A DNA stretch of 29,096 nt from Lachnospiraceae bacterium UBA7481. Lineage in GTDB: Bacteria; Bacillota; Clostridia; Lachnospirales; Lachnospiraceae. How positions within the stretch are numbered: the stretch's first letter is position 1; every line of letters begins with the position of its first letter. The stretch is from NCBI GenBank assembly GCA_002478505.1, contig DLOP01000145.1:11028-40123 (forward strand). Reading direction: 5' to 3'. Shown here one piece after another: positions 7,631 to 15,628 of the stretch. A program made the translations under genes and the position numbers. Below the pieces are notes generated by a model that searched no databases, was not told the origin of the DNA, and saw nothing but the letters and a program-made list of their open reading frames with translations.

Positions 7631-7801
7631 ATGGCACCGGCAACACAAGTTATTATAAACAATGAAGCTATTAAAACAGATTATTCTGAAAAATCCGCCA
7701 TAGGCGCATTATATGACGAGCTCTCCAAAGGAATAGAAAGCCTGAAAAAAGGCGATGTTTATACTATTGATAAAGCCTGGGAGGAAATTGACAAAATATA
7801 A
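7631..7801 (+). CDS. Antitoxin of RelE/ParE-type pair
   Basis: A 56-residue protein (MAPATQVIINNEAIKTDYSE...) with AAAGGAAG 8 bases upstream of the ATG. The stop and the toxin start share one base (TAATG), the usual coupled order of antitoxin then toxin. It is short for an antitoxin and has no obvious full DNA-binding domain. It may mainly neutralise the toxin, with the acidic C-terminus (IDKAWEEIDKI) wrapping the toxin. The assignment rests on size, position and partner rather than on family recognition. Confidence 0.75.
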   Translation: MAPATQVIINNEAIKTDYSEKSAIGALYDELSKGIESLKKGDVYTIDKAWEEIDKI

Positions 7802-8145
7802 TGCCTATGGAAAAACCAAAGAAATACAAAATTATTATTTCAAAAGATGCACTTTTGGATATTAAATCAACAAAAAAGTATATTCTCGATACATTCAAAT
7901 ACCGTGAATATGCTGAAAATTTTTCAAAGAAGATAAAGAAAGCAATAAAGGAACTGGATTTATTCCCAAAAGGCTATGAAGCAACGGGATATATTATTGA
8001 GGGGTTAAGCATTTATTTTAAACCTTATAGTACATATTTAATCTTCTTTGTCGTGGAAGATTCCACGATTACGGTAATTCGAGTTTTAAAAGATCGAATG
8101 TATTGGCAATCCATTATAAAGAAAATGCAGAAAATCAACAGATAA
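7801..8145 (+). CDS. RelE/ParE superfamily toxin
   Basis: A 114-residue basic protein with the RelE/ParE order: YKIIISKDALLDIKSTKKYI at the N-terminus, two helices (YAENFSKKIKKAIKELDLFPKGY), then strands with YFKPYSTYLIFFVVEDSTITVIRVLKDRMYW. The final VIRVLKDRMYW matches the typical VxRVLHxRxD/W ending. RelE members cut ribosome-bound mRNA and ParE members poison gyrase; sequence alone does not tell which applies. It ends only 28 bp before the right end of the element. It probably stabilises the element by killing cells that lose it after excision (inference). Confidence 0.88.
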   Translation: MPMEKPKKYKIIISKDALLDIKSTKKYILDTFKYREYAENFSKKIKKAIKELDLFPKGYEATGYIIEGLSIYFKPYSTYLIFFVVEDSTITVIRVLKDRMYWQSIIKKMQKINR

Positions 8146-8148
8146 TTT

Positions 8149-8178
8149 TTTACTTCAATCTTCCCGTTTCGGTGAAGC
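8149..8178 (+). other. attR: Right attachment site (attR): element arm plus GGTGAAGC core
   Basis: The element arm at 8149-8173 contains CTTCCCGTTTC and is the inverted, 20-of-25 match of the left arm. The core GGTGAAGC (GA at 8174-8175) is followed directly by cotJC 3' sequence reading in frame from FGEA into LRLTQE. Confidence 0.85.
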
Positions 8179-8260
8179 TCTCAGGCTGACGCAGGAAAGG
8201 CTGGATTCCAAGAACTTCTATGCATTCAATCCCGGCTTTGATAAAGAATCCTGTTGTTAA
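8171..8260 (+). pseudogene. cotJC: cotJC 3' remnant displaced by the element
   Basis: From GGT GAA GCT the reading is FGEA-adjacent LRLTQERLDSKNFYAFNPGF, then DKESCC and a stop at 8258-8260. The SKNFYAFNPxFD motif is the conserved CotJC C-terminus. It has no start or ribosome binding site and can be expressed only if the element excises, which restores an in-frame 202-residue CotJC. Confidence 0.9.
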
Positions 8261-8305
8261 GTTGGACTTAGCAATTAGAAAATAAAGAAATTTTAAAGGC
8301 AAAAG

Positions 8306-8336
8306 CATCGGCATTGAGCCGGTGTTTTTGTTTTTT
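8306..8336 (+). terminator. Terminator of the original cotJ operon
   Basis: The stem CATCGGC-ATTGA-GCCGGTG (one G-U pair) is followed by T5-G-T6. It lies 46 bases after the cotJC remnant's stop and is probably the original end of the cotJABC transcript. Confidence 0.8.
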
Positions 8337-8453
8337 GAGCTTAACAATGCCGGAAGACTTATAAAAAATCCTCTGTTTGGTCTGCTGAAATGCAAAAATA
8401 ATGAAAAAATATATAAAAATGTATTTTCATTTCGACAAGTTTAGCAAAAATGA

Positions 8454-8482
8454 TTGCCTGAAAGCGCATTTTGTTATATTAT
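8454..8482 (+). promoter_or_regulatory. Candidate promoter of repeat-protein gene (TTGCCT-17-TATTAT)
   Basis: TTGCCT (8454-8459) and TATTAT (8477-8482) are spaced by 17 bases, about 50 bases ahead of the ATG at 8535. It resembles a sigma-A promoter of moderate strength. A sporulation-type promoter is not excluded. Confidence 0.5.
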
Positions 8483-8534
8483 AAAAATGGAGTATTCCTT
8501 TGCATTTTTGTTTGCAATTCTGATGAGGTAAAGT

Positions 8535-9782
8535 ATGGGTAAACTGTTTGGTTGGCTGAATAGGGGTTATGCTGAGACGATTGAAGCATACAATACTAGA
8601 ATGAACCGATTGCCGGTACTTCATGCCGGATATGTCTTTTTCGATTGGGTAAATTATGATGCAGCTACCCATTCTTTTTCAGTTTATATCGAGTGGAACG
8701 GTGAATTGAACCGAAAACTTCAGGATGCTATGCCGCAGGGAGGATATGCTTTCCGTTGCAGCGAGGAGCAGGCTGTCTGTTATACTAAGGAGCATAATGG
8801 TTCGCCGGTGTATATCAAACTCCATGCAAAGTGCGGACGGTTGTATATAAAACATATGTATTTCAATAGTGCGGACAAGCGGTATGAACTGTTTTATAAC
8901 GGTTGTGAAGTTATCCCGCCGGAGATGGTCTGTTTCTGGGGACGTGGACCGGTGGAAAAGATGGATTATTCGTCATTTTTACCGCAGGAGCCGGATCAGG
9001 ATACTGTTCGTGGACAGGGAGAGACGCAGAGGGGAAGTTACCGCAGGCTGCGGAGTAGTTTTCATGGAAGTTACCGTGGGTTGCGTGGCAGCTACCGCGT
9101 AGGCAGTTATCGTAGTTTATTAGGCAGTTACCGCGGGATAGGAGGCAGCTATCGTAATTTATTAGGCAGTTATCGAGGGATAGGAGGCAGCTACCGCAGT
9201 TTATCCGGCAGTTACCGTGGGATAGGAAGCAGCTACCGCAGTTTATTAGGCAGTTACCGAGGAATAGGGGGCAGCTACCGCAGTTTATCCGGCAGTTACC
9301 GAGGAATAGGGGGCAGCTATCGCAGCTTATTTGGTAGTTACTATGGTATAGGAGGCAGTTACCGCAGCTTATCAGGCAGTTACCGAGGAATAGGGGGCAG
9401 CTACCGCGGTTTATTTGGTAGTTATTATGGAATAGGAGGCAGCTATCGTAATTTATTAGGCAGTTATCGTAGTATAGGGGGCAGCTACCGCAGCTTATCC
9501 GGCAGTTACCGTGGAATAGGAGGCAGTTACCGCGGTTTATCCGGCAGCTATCGAGGTATAGGAGGCAGCTACCGCAGCTTATCCGGCAGTTATCGAGGAC
9601 AGGGAGGCAGCTACCGCGGTTTATCCGGCAGCCGTTGGGATTTGGCGGACGGTTATGGAAGGTTGCCGGAAGACGACGGGGAGTTTGGTTATTATGCTGT
9701 GAATGAAATGGATATATATTTTACGGAAGAGGATAATATGGTAGACGGCACGCTTGGTTATGGATTGGATTTGATTTGGTAA
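8535..9782 (+). CDS. GSYR-heptad repeat protein, putative surface or spore-coat protein
   Basis: I do not recognise this 415-residue protein. Residues 1-150 form a non-repetitive, probably beta-rich domain with four or more cysteines (C75, C82, C100, C124, C133) and many aromatics. There is no signal peptide or membrane helix. From residue 190 to 364 there are 25 consecutive heptads without a gap. They alternate GSYR-[SNG]-L-[LSF] with GSYR-GIG, giving a 14-residue unit; irregular copies begin at 167. Residues 365-415 are acidic and aromatic (EDDGEFGYYAVNEMDIYF). The array is rich in Gly, Ser, Tyr and Arg. GAGG lies 6 bases before the ATG. A glycosyltransferase-like gene follows 33 bp downstream, and the cotJ remnant precedes it. 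By analogy with repeat-rich, glycosylated coat or exosporium proteins it may be a spore or cell surface protein (inference). Confidence 0.8.
   Translation: MGKLFGWLNRGYAETIEAYNTRMNRLPVLHAGYVFFDWVNYDAATHSFSVYIEWNGELNRKLQDAMPQGGYAFRCSEEQAVCYTKEHNGSPVYIKLHAKCGRLYIKHMYFNSADKRYELFYNGCEVIPPEMVCFWGRGPVEKMDYSSFLPQEPDQDTVRGQGETQRGSYRRLRSSFHGSYRGLRGSYRVGSYRSLLGSYRGIGGSYRNLLGSYRGIGGSYRSLSGSYRGIGSSYRSLLGSYRGIGGSYRSLSGSYRGIGGSYRSLFGSYYGIGGSYRSLSGSYRGIGGSYRGLFGSYYGIGGSYRNLLGSYRSIGGSYRSLSGSYRGIGGSYRGLSGSYRGIGGSYRSLSGSYRGQGGSYRGLSGSRWDLADGYGRLPEDDGEFGYYAVNEMDIYFTEEDNMVDGTLGYGLDLIW
9102..9626 (+). repeat. In-frame tandem repeat array, 21-bp unit in 42-bp higher order
   Basis: The array holds 25 copies of a 21-bp unit (GGCAGYTAYCGN core) covering 525 bp. 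Odd copies mostly begin GGCAGC and even copies GGCAGT, so the higher-order unit is 42 bp. Differences between copies are largely synonymous. A longer local duplication is suggested by the two LF-GSYYGIG copies (residues 265-273 and 293-301). Because the unit is a multiple of three, copy-number change would alter protein length without a frameshift. Confidence 0.95.
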
Positions 9783-9815
9783 GACGATAATAGACGCTGA
9801 AAAGAGACTCGCATT

Positions 9816-10670
9816 GTGAATGGATTTTATTCCATATGGTCAAAACCATTTTTTACTCAAAAAAAAGAAAAAAAATATTATATGCAGGATTTTGAGAAAA
9901 TCACACTTCTGCTTTCCGCGGAGGAGTGGAAAAGGTTCAATGGTCCTGTGCAAATGATTGCAGATGAACAGGCAATAGTATTTCTGGAGGATATGGGGTT
10001 ATTGCCTGTTTTTGATGCGGGAGTGACGGTCATGGAGGTGGATGAACGGATCAATCCTACGGTATTCTGGGCGGCGGGAAAGCTGGAGGCATTAAAACAG
10101 GCTGCTGCTCCTGTGGCGATGATTGATCTGGATCTTATTGTATGGCAGGATATGAGCGCCTTTTTTCAGGGAAGGGATGTCTGCGTGATCCATGAGGAGC
10201 CGCTGCGGGAGGAGATCTATCCGGGAAGGGAATTTTTCAGGATGAAACCGGAATATCAGTTTGATCCGGCGTTCAATTGGAATGTCCTTCCATGCAATAC
10301 GGCGCTTCTCTATTTCAGGGATGAAAATCTGAAAAACCGGTATGTGGAGGAAGCACGGCGGTTTATGCTAAACTGCGTGGAACAGCAGGAAAATCTATGC
10401 CATATGGTATTTGCGGAGCAAAGGCTTCTGCCCATGTGCGCCGCAAGGGAGGGACGGTTTGTTACGCCGTTTGTTCCCGCTATGGAGGAATTGGATCGAC
10501 AGCAGGCATTTACTCATATCTGGGGGCATAAGAACGTGCTCAGATTTAATTATACGGAGAGGGAGCGCTTCTGCATCAAATGTCTGAACCGTCTAAAGGA
10601 AGATGCGCCTGAGGCATATGAGATCGCTGCAAAATGGGACGATATGCAGGAATATATCCATTGTCCTTAG
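9816..10670 (+). CDS. DUF6734-type glycosyltransferase-like protein
   Basis: A 284-residue cytosolic protein starting at GTG (MNGFYSIWSKPF), which matches the usual SxWSKP start of DUF6734 proteins as I recall them. FWAAGKLEALKQ (84-95) is followed by a DLD motif in MIDLDLIVW (D104, D106), expected to bind a metal and nucleotide sugar in a GT-A fold. NTALLYF (161-167) matches the family's NAG-type segment, and HIWGHKN (234-240) is near the C-terminus. No membrane helix is present. It lies 33 bp after the GSYR-repeat gene and is probably co-transcribed. The obvious candidate substrate is that repeat protein, at Ser, Tyr or Arg (inference). Glycosyltransferase activity is suggested by motif only. 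Confidence 0.7.
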   Translation: MNGFYSIWSKPFFTQKKEKKYYMQDFEKITLLLSAEEWKRFNGPVQMIADEQAIVFLEDMGLLPVFDAGVTVMEVDERINPTVFWAAGKLEALKQAAAPVAMIDLDLIVWQDMSAFFQGRDVCVIHEEPLREEIYPGREFFRMKPEYQFDPAFNWNVLPCNTALLYFRDENLKNRYVEEARRFMLNCVEQQENLCHMVFAEQRLLPMCAAREGRFVTPFVPAMEELDRQQAFTHIWGHKNVLRFNYTERERFCIKCLNRLKEDAPEAYEIAAKWDDMQEYIHCP

Positions 10671-10756
10671 CAGCAGAAAAAAGCAATTGATTGTTTTGCA
10701 GATATTATATCTATGGTTCATAGTTTGCAGGTTATGTGAAGGGTAAGGTTATTGAT

Positions 10757-11725
10757 ATGGTCAAAGTAACACATCTGACAAAAAAATACGGAGATTATTG
10801 TGCTGTGGACGATATCTCATTTGAACTGGAAGAGGGATGCGTATATGGCTTTTTGGGACCTAACGGCGCCGGAAAATCCACGACGATGAATATGGTCACG
10901 GGATATCTTGCACCGACCAGAGGCTCTGTACTGATCGACGATATCAGCATGATGAAATCTCCGGAAAAAGCAAAGAAACTGATCGGCTATCTGCCGGAGA
11001 TCCCGCCGTTATACCCGGATATGACAGTTATGGAATATCTGAAATTTGCAGCGGAGCTGAAGGGAATCGATAAGATTGAAAGGATGGACAGGATCCGTAA
11101 GATCATTGATACCGTAAAGCTTGAAACGGTGGAGGAACGGCTGATCAAGAATCTTTCCAAAGGGTATAAGCAGCGTGTGGGACTGGCGCAGGCGCTTTTG
11201 GCAGGTCCTAAGGTCATCATTCTGGATGAACCGACGGTGGGGCTGGATCCCAAGCAGATTGTGGAAGTGCGCGATCTGATCAGAAGATTGGGAGAGGAGC
11301 ATACGGTCATATTAAGTACGCACATTTTAAGTGAGGTAAGAGCGGTCTGCGATCATGTGATCATTCTCTCCAGGGGGAAAATTGCAGCCGATGATAATAT
11401 TGATCACCTGGTAGAACAATATAATGAAAAACAGCGTTTAACCCTTGTTGTGAAGGGAAATTCCAGCAATGCGGAGAAGGTGATCGGACGGATAGACGGA
11501 ATCGAAGAAAAAAAGATGCTGGAAGAAAGTATAGAGTTCTGCAGAATAGGGATTACGGCAGAGGCGGGCAAGGATATCAGGGAAGATATTTTTGTAAAAT
11601 GTTCTGAAAGCGGATTGATCGTTCTGGAATTAAACGTGGAGGAGACTTCTTTCGAGGATGTATATCTGAAATTGACGAGTGAGGCGTACGCCTTGGAAAC
11701 GCCGGATGACGGGAGGGATGAGTAA
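10757..11725 (+). CDS. ABC transporter ATP-binding protein (GldA-like)
   Basis: A 322-residue ATPase energising the permease encoded 3 bp downstream. The Walker A motif is GPNGAGKST, the signature segment is LSKGYKQRVGLAQALL, Walker B is KVIILDEPTVGLDP, and the switch histidine is in ILSTHILSEV. The extra C-terminal domain of about 90 residues (LTLVVKGNSSNAEKVIGRI onward) is typical of ABC-2 exporters and GldA-like proteins. The ATG at 10757, with AAGG 8 bases upstream, is preferred over the in-frame GTG at 10736. Substrate unknown. Confidence 0.92.
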   Translation: MVKVTHLTKKYGDYCAVDDISFELEEGCVYGFLGPNGAGKSTTMNMVTGYLAPTRGSVLIDDISMMKSPEKAKKLIGYLPEIPPLYPDMTVMEYLKFAAELKGIDKIERMDRIRKIIDTVKLETVEERLIKNLSKGYKQRVGLAQALLAGPKVIILDEPTVGLDPKQIVEVRDLIRRLGEEHTVILSTHILSEVRAVCDHVIILSRGKIAADDNIDHLVEQYNEKQRLTLVVKGNSSNAEKVIGRIDGIEEKKMLEESIEFCRIGITAEAGKDIREDIFVKCSESGLIVLELNVEETSFEDVYLKLTSEAYALETPDDGRDE

Positions 11726-11728
11726 GTT

Positions 11729-13870
11729 ATGTTTGCAGTCTATAAAAAGGAATTGGCTTCCTATTTCCGTTCCATGATCGGATGGCTGTTTCTGGCAGTC
11801 AACCTTTTCTTTGCAGGATGGAATTTCAGATATTATGGTATGATGTCAGGATATCCGTATCTGGCTTATGTGCTTAGCGGGATCCTGATGATCTTTCTCC
11901 TCAGTGTACCGATTTTAACGATGAAAATATTTTCCGAGGAAGCCAGATCAAAGACGGATCAGTTATTATATACGGCTCCGGTGTCTGTGTGGAAGATTAT
12001 TTTAGGAAAATATATGGCGCTGGTTACCATATTTTCCGGAATGCTTCTGATTCTCTGTTTTTATCCTCTGGTATTGAGGATCTATGGATCGGTCCCGCTT
12101 GGGGAAAATTACGTTGCAATCATTAGTTTCTGGCTTTTTGGTGTCACCTGTATAGCAATCGGCGTTTTTTTGTCAGCGCTGACGGAGAGTCAGATCATTG
12201 CGACGGTGCTGACGTTTTTTACGCTGCTGTTAGGAGCAATGATGCAGGGGATCTGCAATCTGATCAGTCCCAACGGCAATGTGGTCACTGATATTCTGCG
12301 GGTGTTTAATATTACTTCTTATTTTCAAAATTATGGTTTAAATGGGATAATATATCTTCCGGCGATTTTGTATTATGTGTCCGTAATCTTTTTGTGTATC
12401 TTCCTGACCGGATTTGTGATTTTGAAGCGTCGATGGCGCGTGGCAACGCATGGGATCGGAAAGGCGGTGGGAAATATTTCGGGCGTTGTAATCATGATCC
12501 TTGTGATCATTGCGGTCAATATCGGTGTGGGGATGCTGCCCGGCGATTACACCACTTTGGATATCACTTATAATCGTCTTTATTCGCTTTTACCTGAAAC
12601 GAAGGCATATCTGGAGACTTTGAACCAGCCGGTGACGATGTATTATCTTGCCGATTCTTCGGCAATGGATGAGACACTGCATTTTACGTTGACGGCGATG
12701 GATGAGAACTCAGACCAGATCACGGTCATTAATGTATCGCCCACGGAGAATCCCTACTTTTATGCAGCCTATACGGATACGATGCCTATGGATAACAGTG
12801 TGATCGTGGTATGCGGAGACAAGTATAAGGTGGTTGAATATAATGAGTGTTACCAGAGTGAAATTCTGAGACAGGTTAATTATACGACCGGTGAGTATGA
12901 AGCGGTTGGCTATGAGGTGACCGGTTATGACGGAGAGGGAAGCCTGGTGTCGGCGATCGATTATGTGACGGGAGAGACAAACGCTAAGATTTATTGTATT
13001 GCGGGACATGATGAACTGGAGTTAGATACGGCGCTGGTTTCCCTGATCAATAACGCCAATTATGATATGGAGACGATCAATCTTCTGACCTATGATGCGA
13101 TTCCTGAAGATGCTTCCTGTCTTTTCATGATTGCACCGCTGCGGGATTATTCGGATGATGATTTATCAAAAATTGAAGCTTATCTTCATCAGGGCGGCAA
13201 TGCAATGATCGTTGTAGCATTCAGCGATTCCGGCGAGCTGACCAATTATTACCGGCTTCTGCAGCCGTATGGTCTTACCGTTTGTCCGGGACTTGTGATG
13301 GAGGAGGGAAGCAGTTATTATAACCAACAACAGTATCTTCTGCTGCCGGATATTAAGAATACAGAGTTTACAGAGGATATCTATTCTGCTTATCGTACCC
13401 AATATATTTATATGCCGTATTCTAAAGGGATGAAGGCGGAAGAGACGCTTTCGGATGTATCGTTGCTGGCGTTTCTTACTACGACAGAATATGCGTATTC
13501 CACTACCAGTTATAATATGGATGTGGATGAGACAGCTCCCGTCATGGGTCCGTTTATTTTGGGCGCCTATGCAAGCAAGGTGTATCCCGATGGGATAAGT
13601 GAGATCGCGGCATTTTCATCAGAATATTTTCTGGGGCCGGATATTAATGATACGGTGGGTGGCAACAATTATAATGTATTTATGAATGTGCTCAATAAGC
13701 TGATGGGCGAGGAAAAAGAAAGTATCATTCCGCCCAAGCCGTTTACTTATGATCCGATCCTTATGGATTCCACGGCAAGGAGTATTTTTTCCCTACTGCT
13801 GATCGGGATCATTCCCGGAGGACTTGTACTGGCAGGATTTAATATCTGGTTTCTGAGGCGTAAATATTAA
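11729..13870 (+). CDS. Fused ABC-2 permease / GldG-like protein
   Basis: A 713-residue fusion. Residues 1-235 form an ABC-2 permease with about six membrane helices (roughly 17-35, 44-66, 95-117, 128-150, 155-176, 205-232). A seventh helix (about 245-268) begins a GldG-like extracytoplasmic domain (IYCIAGHDELELD, LFMIAPLRDYSDDDLSKIEAYLHQGGNAMIV), closed by a C-terminal helix and RRK (about 690-713). GldF and GldG are separate proteins in Bacteroidetes gliding bacteria, while fusions are common in clostridia. A DUF4340 gene, the usual third member, does not follow here. It forms an operon with the ATPase gene. Transport substrate unknown. Confidence 0.88.
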   Translation: MFAVYKKELASYFRSMIGWLFLAVNLFFAGWNFRYYGMMSGYPYLAYVLSGILMIFLLSVPILTMKIFSEEARSKTDQLLYTAPVSVWKIILGKYMALVTIFSGMLLILCFYPLVLRIYGSVPLGENYVAIISFWLFGVTCIAIGVFLSALTESQIIATVLTFFTLLLGAMMQGICNLISPNGNVVTDILRVFNITSYFQNYGLNGIIYLPAILYYVSVIFLCIFLTGFVILKRRWRVATHGIGKAVGNISGVVIMILVIIAVNIGVGMLPGDYTTLDITYNRLYSLLPETKAYLETLNQPVTMYYLADSSAMDETLHFTLTAMDENSDQITVINVSPTENPYFYAAYTDTMPMDNSVIVVCGDKYKVVEYNECYQSEILRQVNYTTGEYEAVGYEVTGYDGEGSLVSAIDYVTGETNAKIYCIAGHDELELDTALVSLINNANYDMETINLLTYDAIPEDASCLFMIAPLRDYSDDDLSKIEAYLHQGGNAMIVVAFSDSGELTNYYRLLQPYGLTVCPGLVMEEGSSYYNQQQYLLLPDIKNTEFTEDIYSAYRTQYIYMPYSKGMKAEETLSDVSLLAFLTTTEYAYSTTSYNMDVDETAPVMGPFILGAYASKVYPDGISEIAAFSSEYFLGPDINDTVGGNNYNVFMNVLNKLMGEEKESIIPPKPFTYDPILMDSTARSIFSLLLIGIIPGGLVLAGFNIWFLRRKY

Positions 13871-13937
13871 TTCCAAAAACATCATAAATGAAATCATTTT
13901 TGGAACAATTATTTTCAAACTGCGAGTTATGTAAACC
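13871..13937. repeat. Palindromic repeat, truncated or diverged copy (family of 28490-28588)
   Basis: It starts at the base after the permease stop. TTCCAAAAA / TTTTTGGAA arms enclose a loop that is the exact reverse complement of the loop at 28531-28547. The following TTCAAAC and GAGTTATGTAAACC also match that repeat. The left outer arm is missing. The hairpin could end transcription of the ABC operon. Confidence 0.8.
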
Positions 13938-14054
13938 TCATGAACAGAGTTTGGAATAAAAATAATAATGCAGTTGTGCAGCTTGCCACCTCAAAATTTA
14001 TAAGGTACCTTTTGACACCCGGATCTTAAGTATAAAGAGAGGAGATATGAGAAA

Positions 14055-15509
14055 ATGACAAAGATTAGAACAAGGTTTGCGCCAAGCCCTACGGGACGTA
14101 TGCATGTGGGAAATCTAAGGACTGCATTGTATGCCTACCTGATCTCTAAGCATGAGGGCGGAGATTTTATCTTAAGGATCGAGGATACCGATCAGGAACG
14201 TTATGTGGAGGGTGCGGTGGATATTATCTACAGGACGCTGGAGAAGACGGGACTGATTCATGATGAAGGACCTGATAAGGATAAGGGCTGTGGACCTTAT
14301 GTGCAGAGCGACAGACAGAAAGAAGGCATTTACCTGAAATACGCGAAAGAGCTGATCGAAAAAGGGGAAGCCTATTACTGTTTCTGTGACAAGGAGCGTC
14401 TGGCGTCTTTGAATCAAAACGTAGGCGGGGATGGGAAGGAGATCACGGTGTATGATAAACACTGTCTTTCCCTGCCAAAGGAAACGATTGAGAAGAACCT
14501 TGCCGAAGGGAAGCCTTATGTGATCCGGCAGAACAATCCTACCGAGGGAACCACTACCTTCCATGATGAGATCTATGGGGATGTTTCGGTGGATAATGCA
14601 GAGCTGGATGATATGATCCTGATCAAGTCGGACGGATATCCCACCTATAACTTTGCGAATGTGGTGGATGACCATTTAATGGGGATTACCCATGTGGTCA
14701 GGGGAAATGAATATTTATCTTCCTCACCCAAGTATAACCGTCTGTATGATGCATTTGGCTGGGAGGTCCCGGTTTATGTGCACTGTCCGTTGATCACGGA
14801 TGAAGAACATAAGAAGCTGTCTAAGCGTTGCGGTCATTCTTCTTATGAGGATTTGATCGAACAGGGATTTCTGACAGAGGCAGTTGTGAATTTTGTGGCG
14901 CTGCTTGGCTGGTCGCCGGAAGAGAACCGTGAGATCTTTACTTTGGAGGAACTGGTAAAGGCATTTGACTATCGTCATATGAGTAAATCTCCTGCAGTAT
15001 TTGATTATACAAAGCTTCGTTGGATGAATGGGGAATATTTAAAGGCGATGGATGACGAGAAGTTTTTTGAGATGGCAAAGCCGTATCTGGATCAATATCT
15101 GAAAGACGGACTGGATCAGAGAAAGATTGCTATGATGGTAAAGACGAGAATTGAGGTCTTTCCGGATATTAAAGAACTCGTTGATTTCTTTAACGAGCTG
15201 CCGGAGTATGATATTGAAATGTACACCCATAAGAAGATGAAAACGAATGCGGAAAGCTCGCTGGCAGTGCTTAAGGATGTGCTTCCGATCCTGGAAGGAA
15301 CGGATGATTACAGCAATGACAACCTGTATCAGACGCTTCTTGCTTACGTTCAGGAGAAAGAATATAAGAATGGATATGTGATGTGGCCGATCCGTACCGC
15401 GGTCTCAGGCAAGCAGATGACACCGGCCGGTGCGACGGAGATCATGGAAGTGATCGGGAAAGAAGAGAGTCTGAAACGTATCCGTCTGGCAATTGATAAA
15501 TTAAGCTGA
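14055..15509 (+). CDS. gltX: Glutamyl-tRNA synthetase
   Basis: A 484-residue class I synthetase attaching glutamate to tRNA-Glu (and probably tRNA-Gln, later amidated, as in most Firmicutes). The HIGH-type motif is [13 protein letters not shown] (10-22), the KMSKS-type motif is KLSKR (254-258), and RIEDTDQER (41-49) is family-typical. Cys residues in YCFCDKE (108-114) sit in the zinc-binding region. GGAGA lies 9 bases before the ATG. A TTGACA at 14012 lacks a well-spaced -10, so I do not call a promoter. It converges with carB across a shared terminator. Confidence 0.96.
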   Translation: MTKIRTRFAPSPTGRMHVGNLRTALYAYLISKHEGGDFILRIEDTDQERYVEGAVDIIYRTLEKTGLIHDEGPDKDKGCGPYVQSDRQKEGIYLKYAKELIEKGEAYYCFCDKERLASLNQNVGGDGKEITVYDKHCLSLPKETIEKNLAEGKPYVIRQNNPTEGTTTFHDEIYGDVSVDNAELDDMILIKSDGYPTYNFANVVDDHLMGITHVVRGNEYLSSSPKYNRLYDAFGWEVPVYVHCPLITDEEHKKLSKRCGHSSYEDLIEQGFLTEAVVNFVALLGWSPEENREIFTLEELVKAFDYRHMSKSPAVFDYTKLRWMNGEYLKAMDDEKFFEMAKPYLDQYLKDGLDQRKIAMMVKTRIEVFPDIKELVDFFNELPEYDIEMYTHKKMKTNAESSLAVLKDVLPILEGTDDYSNDNLYQTLLAYVQEKEYKNGYVMWPIRTAVSGKQMTPAGATEIMEVIGKEESLKRIRLAIDKLS

Positions 15510-15568
15510 ATGCTTCTTTACAGCGCAAATCCGGCAAGGGAACCGCTTAAATCAGCGTTTCTCTATAT

Positions 15569-15607
15569 AAAAAACAGGCTGTCCATTTACATGGAAGCCT
15601 GTTTTTT
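15569..15607. terminator. Bidirectional terminator between gltX and carB
   Basis: AAAAAACAGGCT (15569-15580) pairs with AGCCTGTTTTTT (15596-15607), with an inner TCCAT/ATGGA stem. There is a T-run on each strand, so it can serve gltX on plus and carB on minus. Confidence 0.92.
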
Positions 15608-15628
15608 GAGTGGCTTATCCGTAGTTTG

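Larger units (their letters stand above)
1704..8173 (+). mobile_element. 6.47-kb serine-recombinase element integrated in cotJC
   Basis: The boundaries come from the split cotJC gene. Chromosomal cotJC sequence stops at GGTGAAGC (1701-1708) and resumes at an identical GGTGAAGC (8171-8178). The element-side arms, 1706-1730 and 8149-8173, are inverted repeats of each other at 20 of 25 positions around a central GA, as expected for a large serine recombinase attP. Contents in order: a long RNA-like dyad and terminator, marR, a DUF6544-type gene, a KTR gene, an unknown gene, a frameshifted winged-helix regulator, a small TnpW-like ORF, the recombinase, and a toxin-antitoxin pair at the right end. 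No relaxase, type IV secretion or replication gene is present. It is therefore an integrative element that is at most mobilisable in trans, or a remnant of a larger Tn1549/Tn5397-like element. GA-centred exchange is known for TndX/TnpX-type recombinases. Confidence 0.88.

Noticed and set aside
9102..9626. Regular repeats resembling a CRISPR array
   Set aside because: The repeats are contiguous 21/42-bp coding units without unique spacers and stay in one open frame.
10671..10756. Repeat protein, glycosyltransferase and ABC genes as a single export operon
   Set aside because: The 86-bp gap and the widespread, independent occurrence of GldA/GldFG-type pairs give no firm reason to link them. It remains possible but unsupported.
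14012..14036. TTGACA...TATAAA as a gltX promoter
   Set aside because: The spacing is only about 13 bases, too short for a standard promoter.
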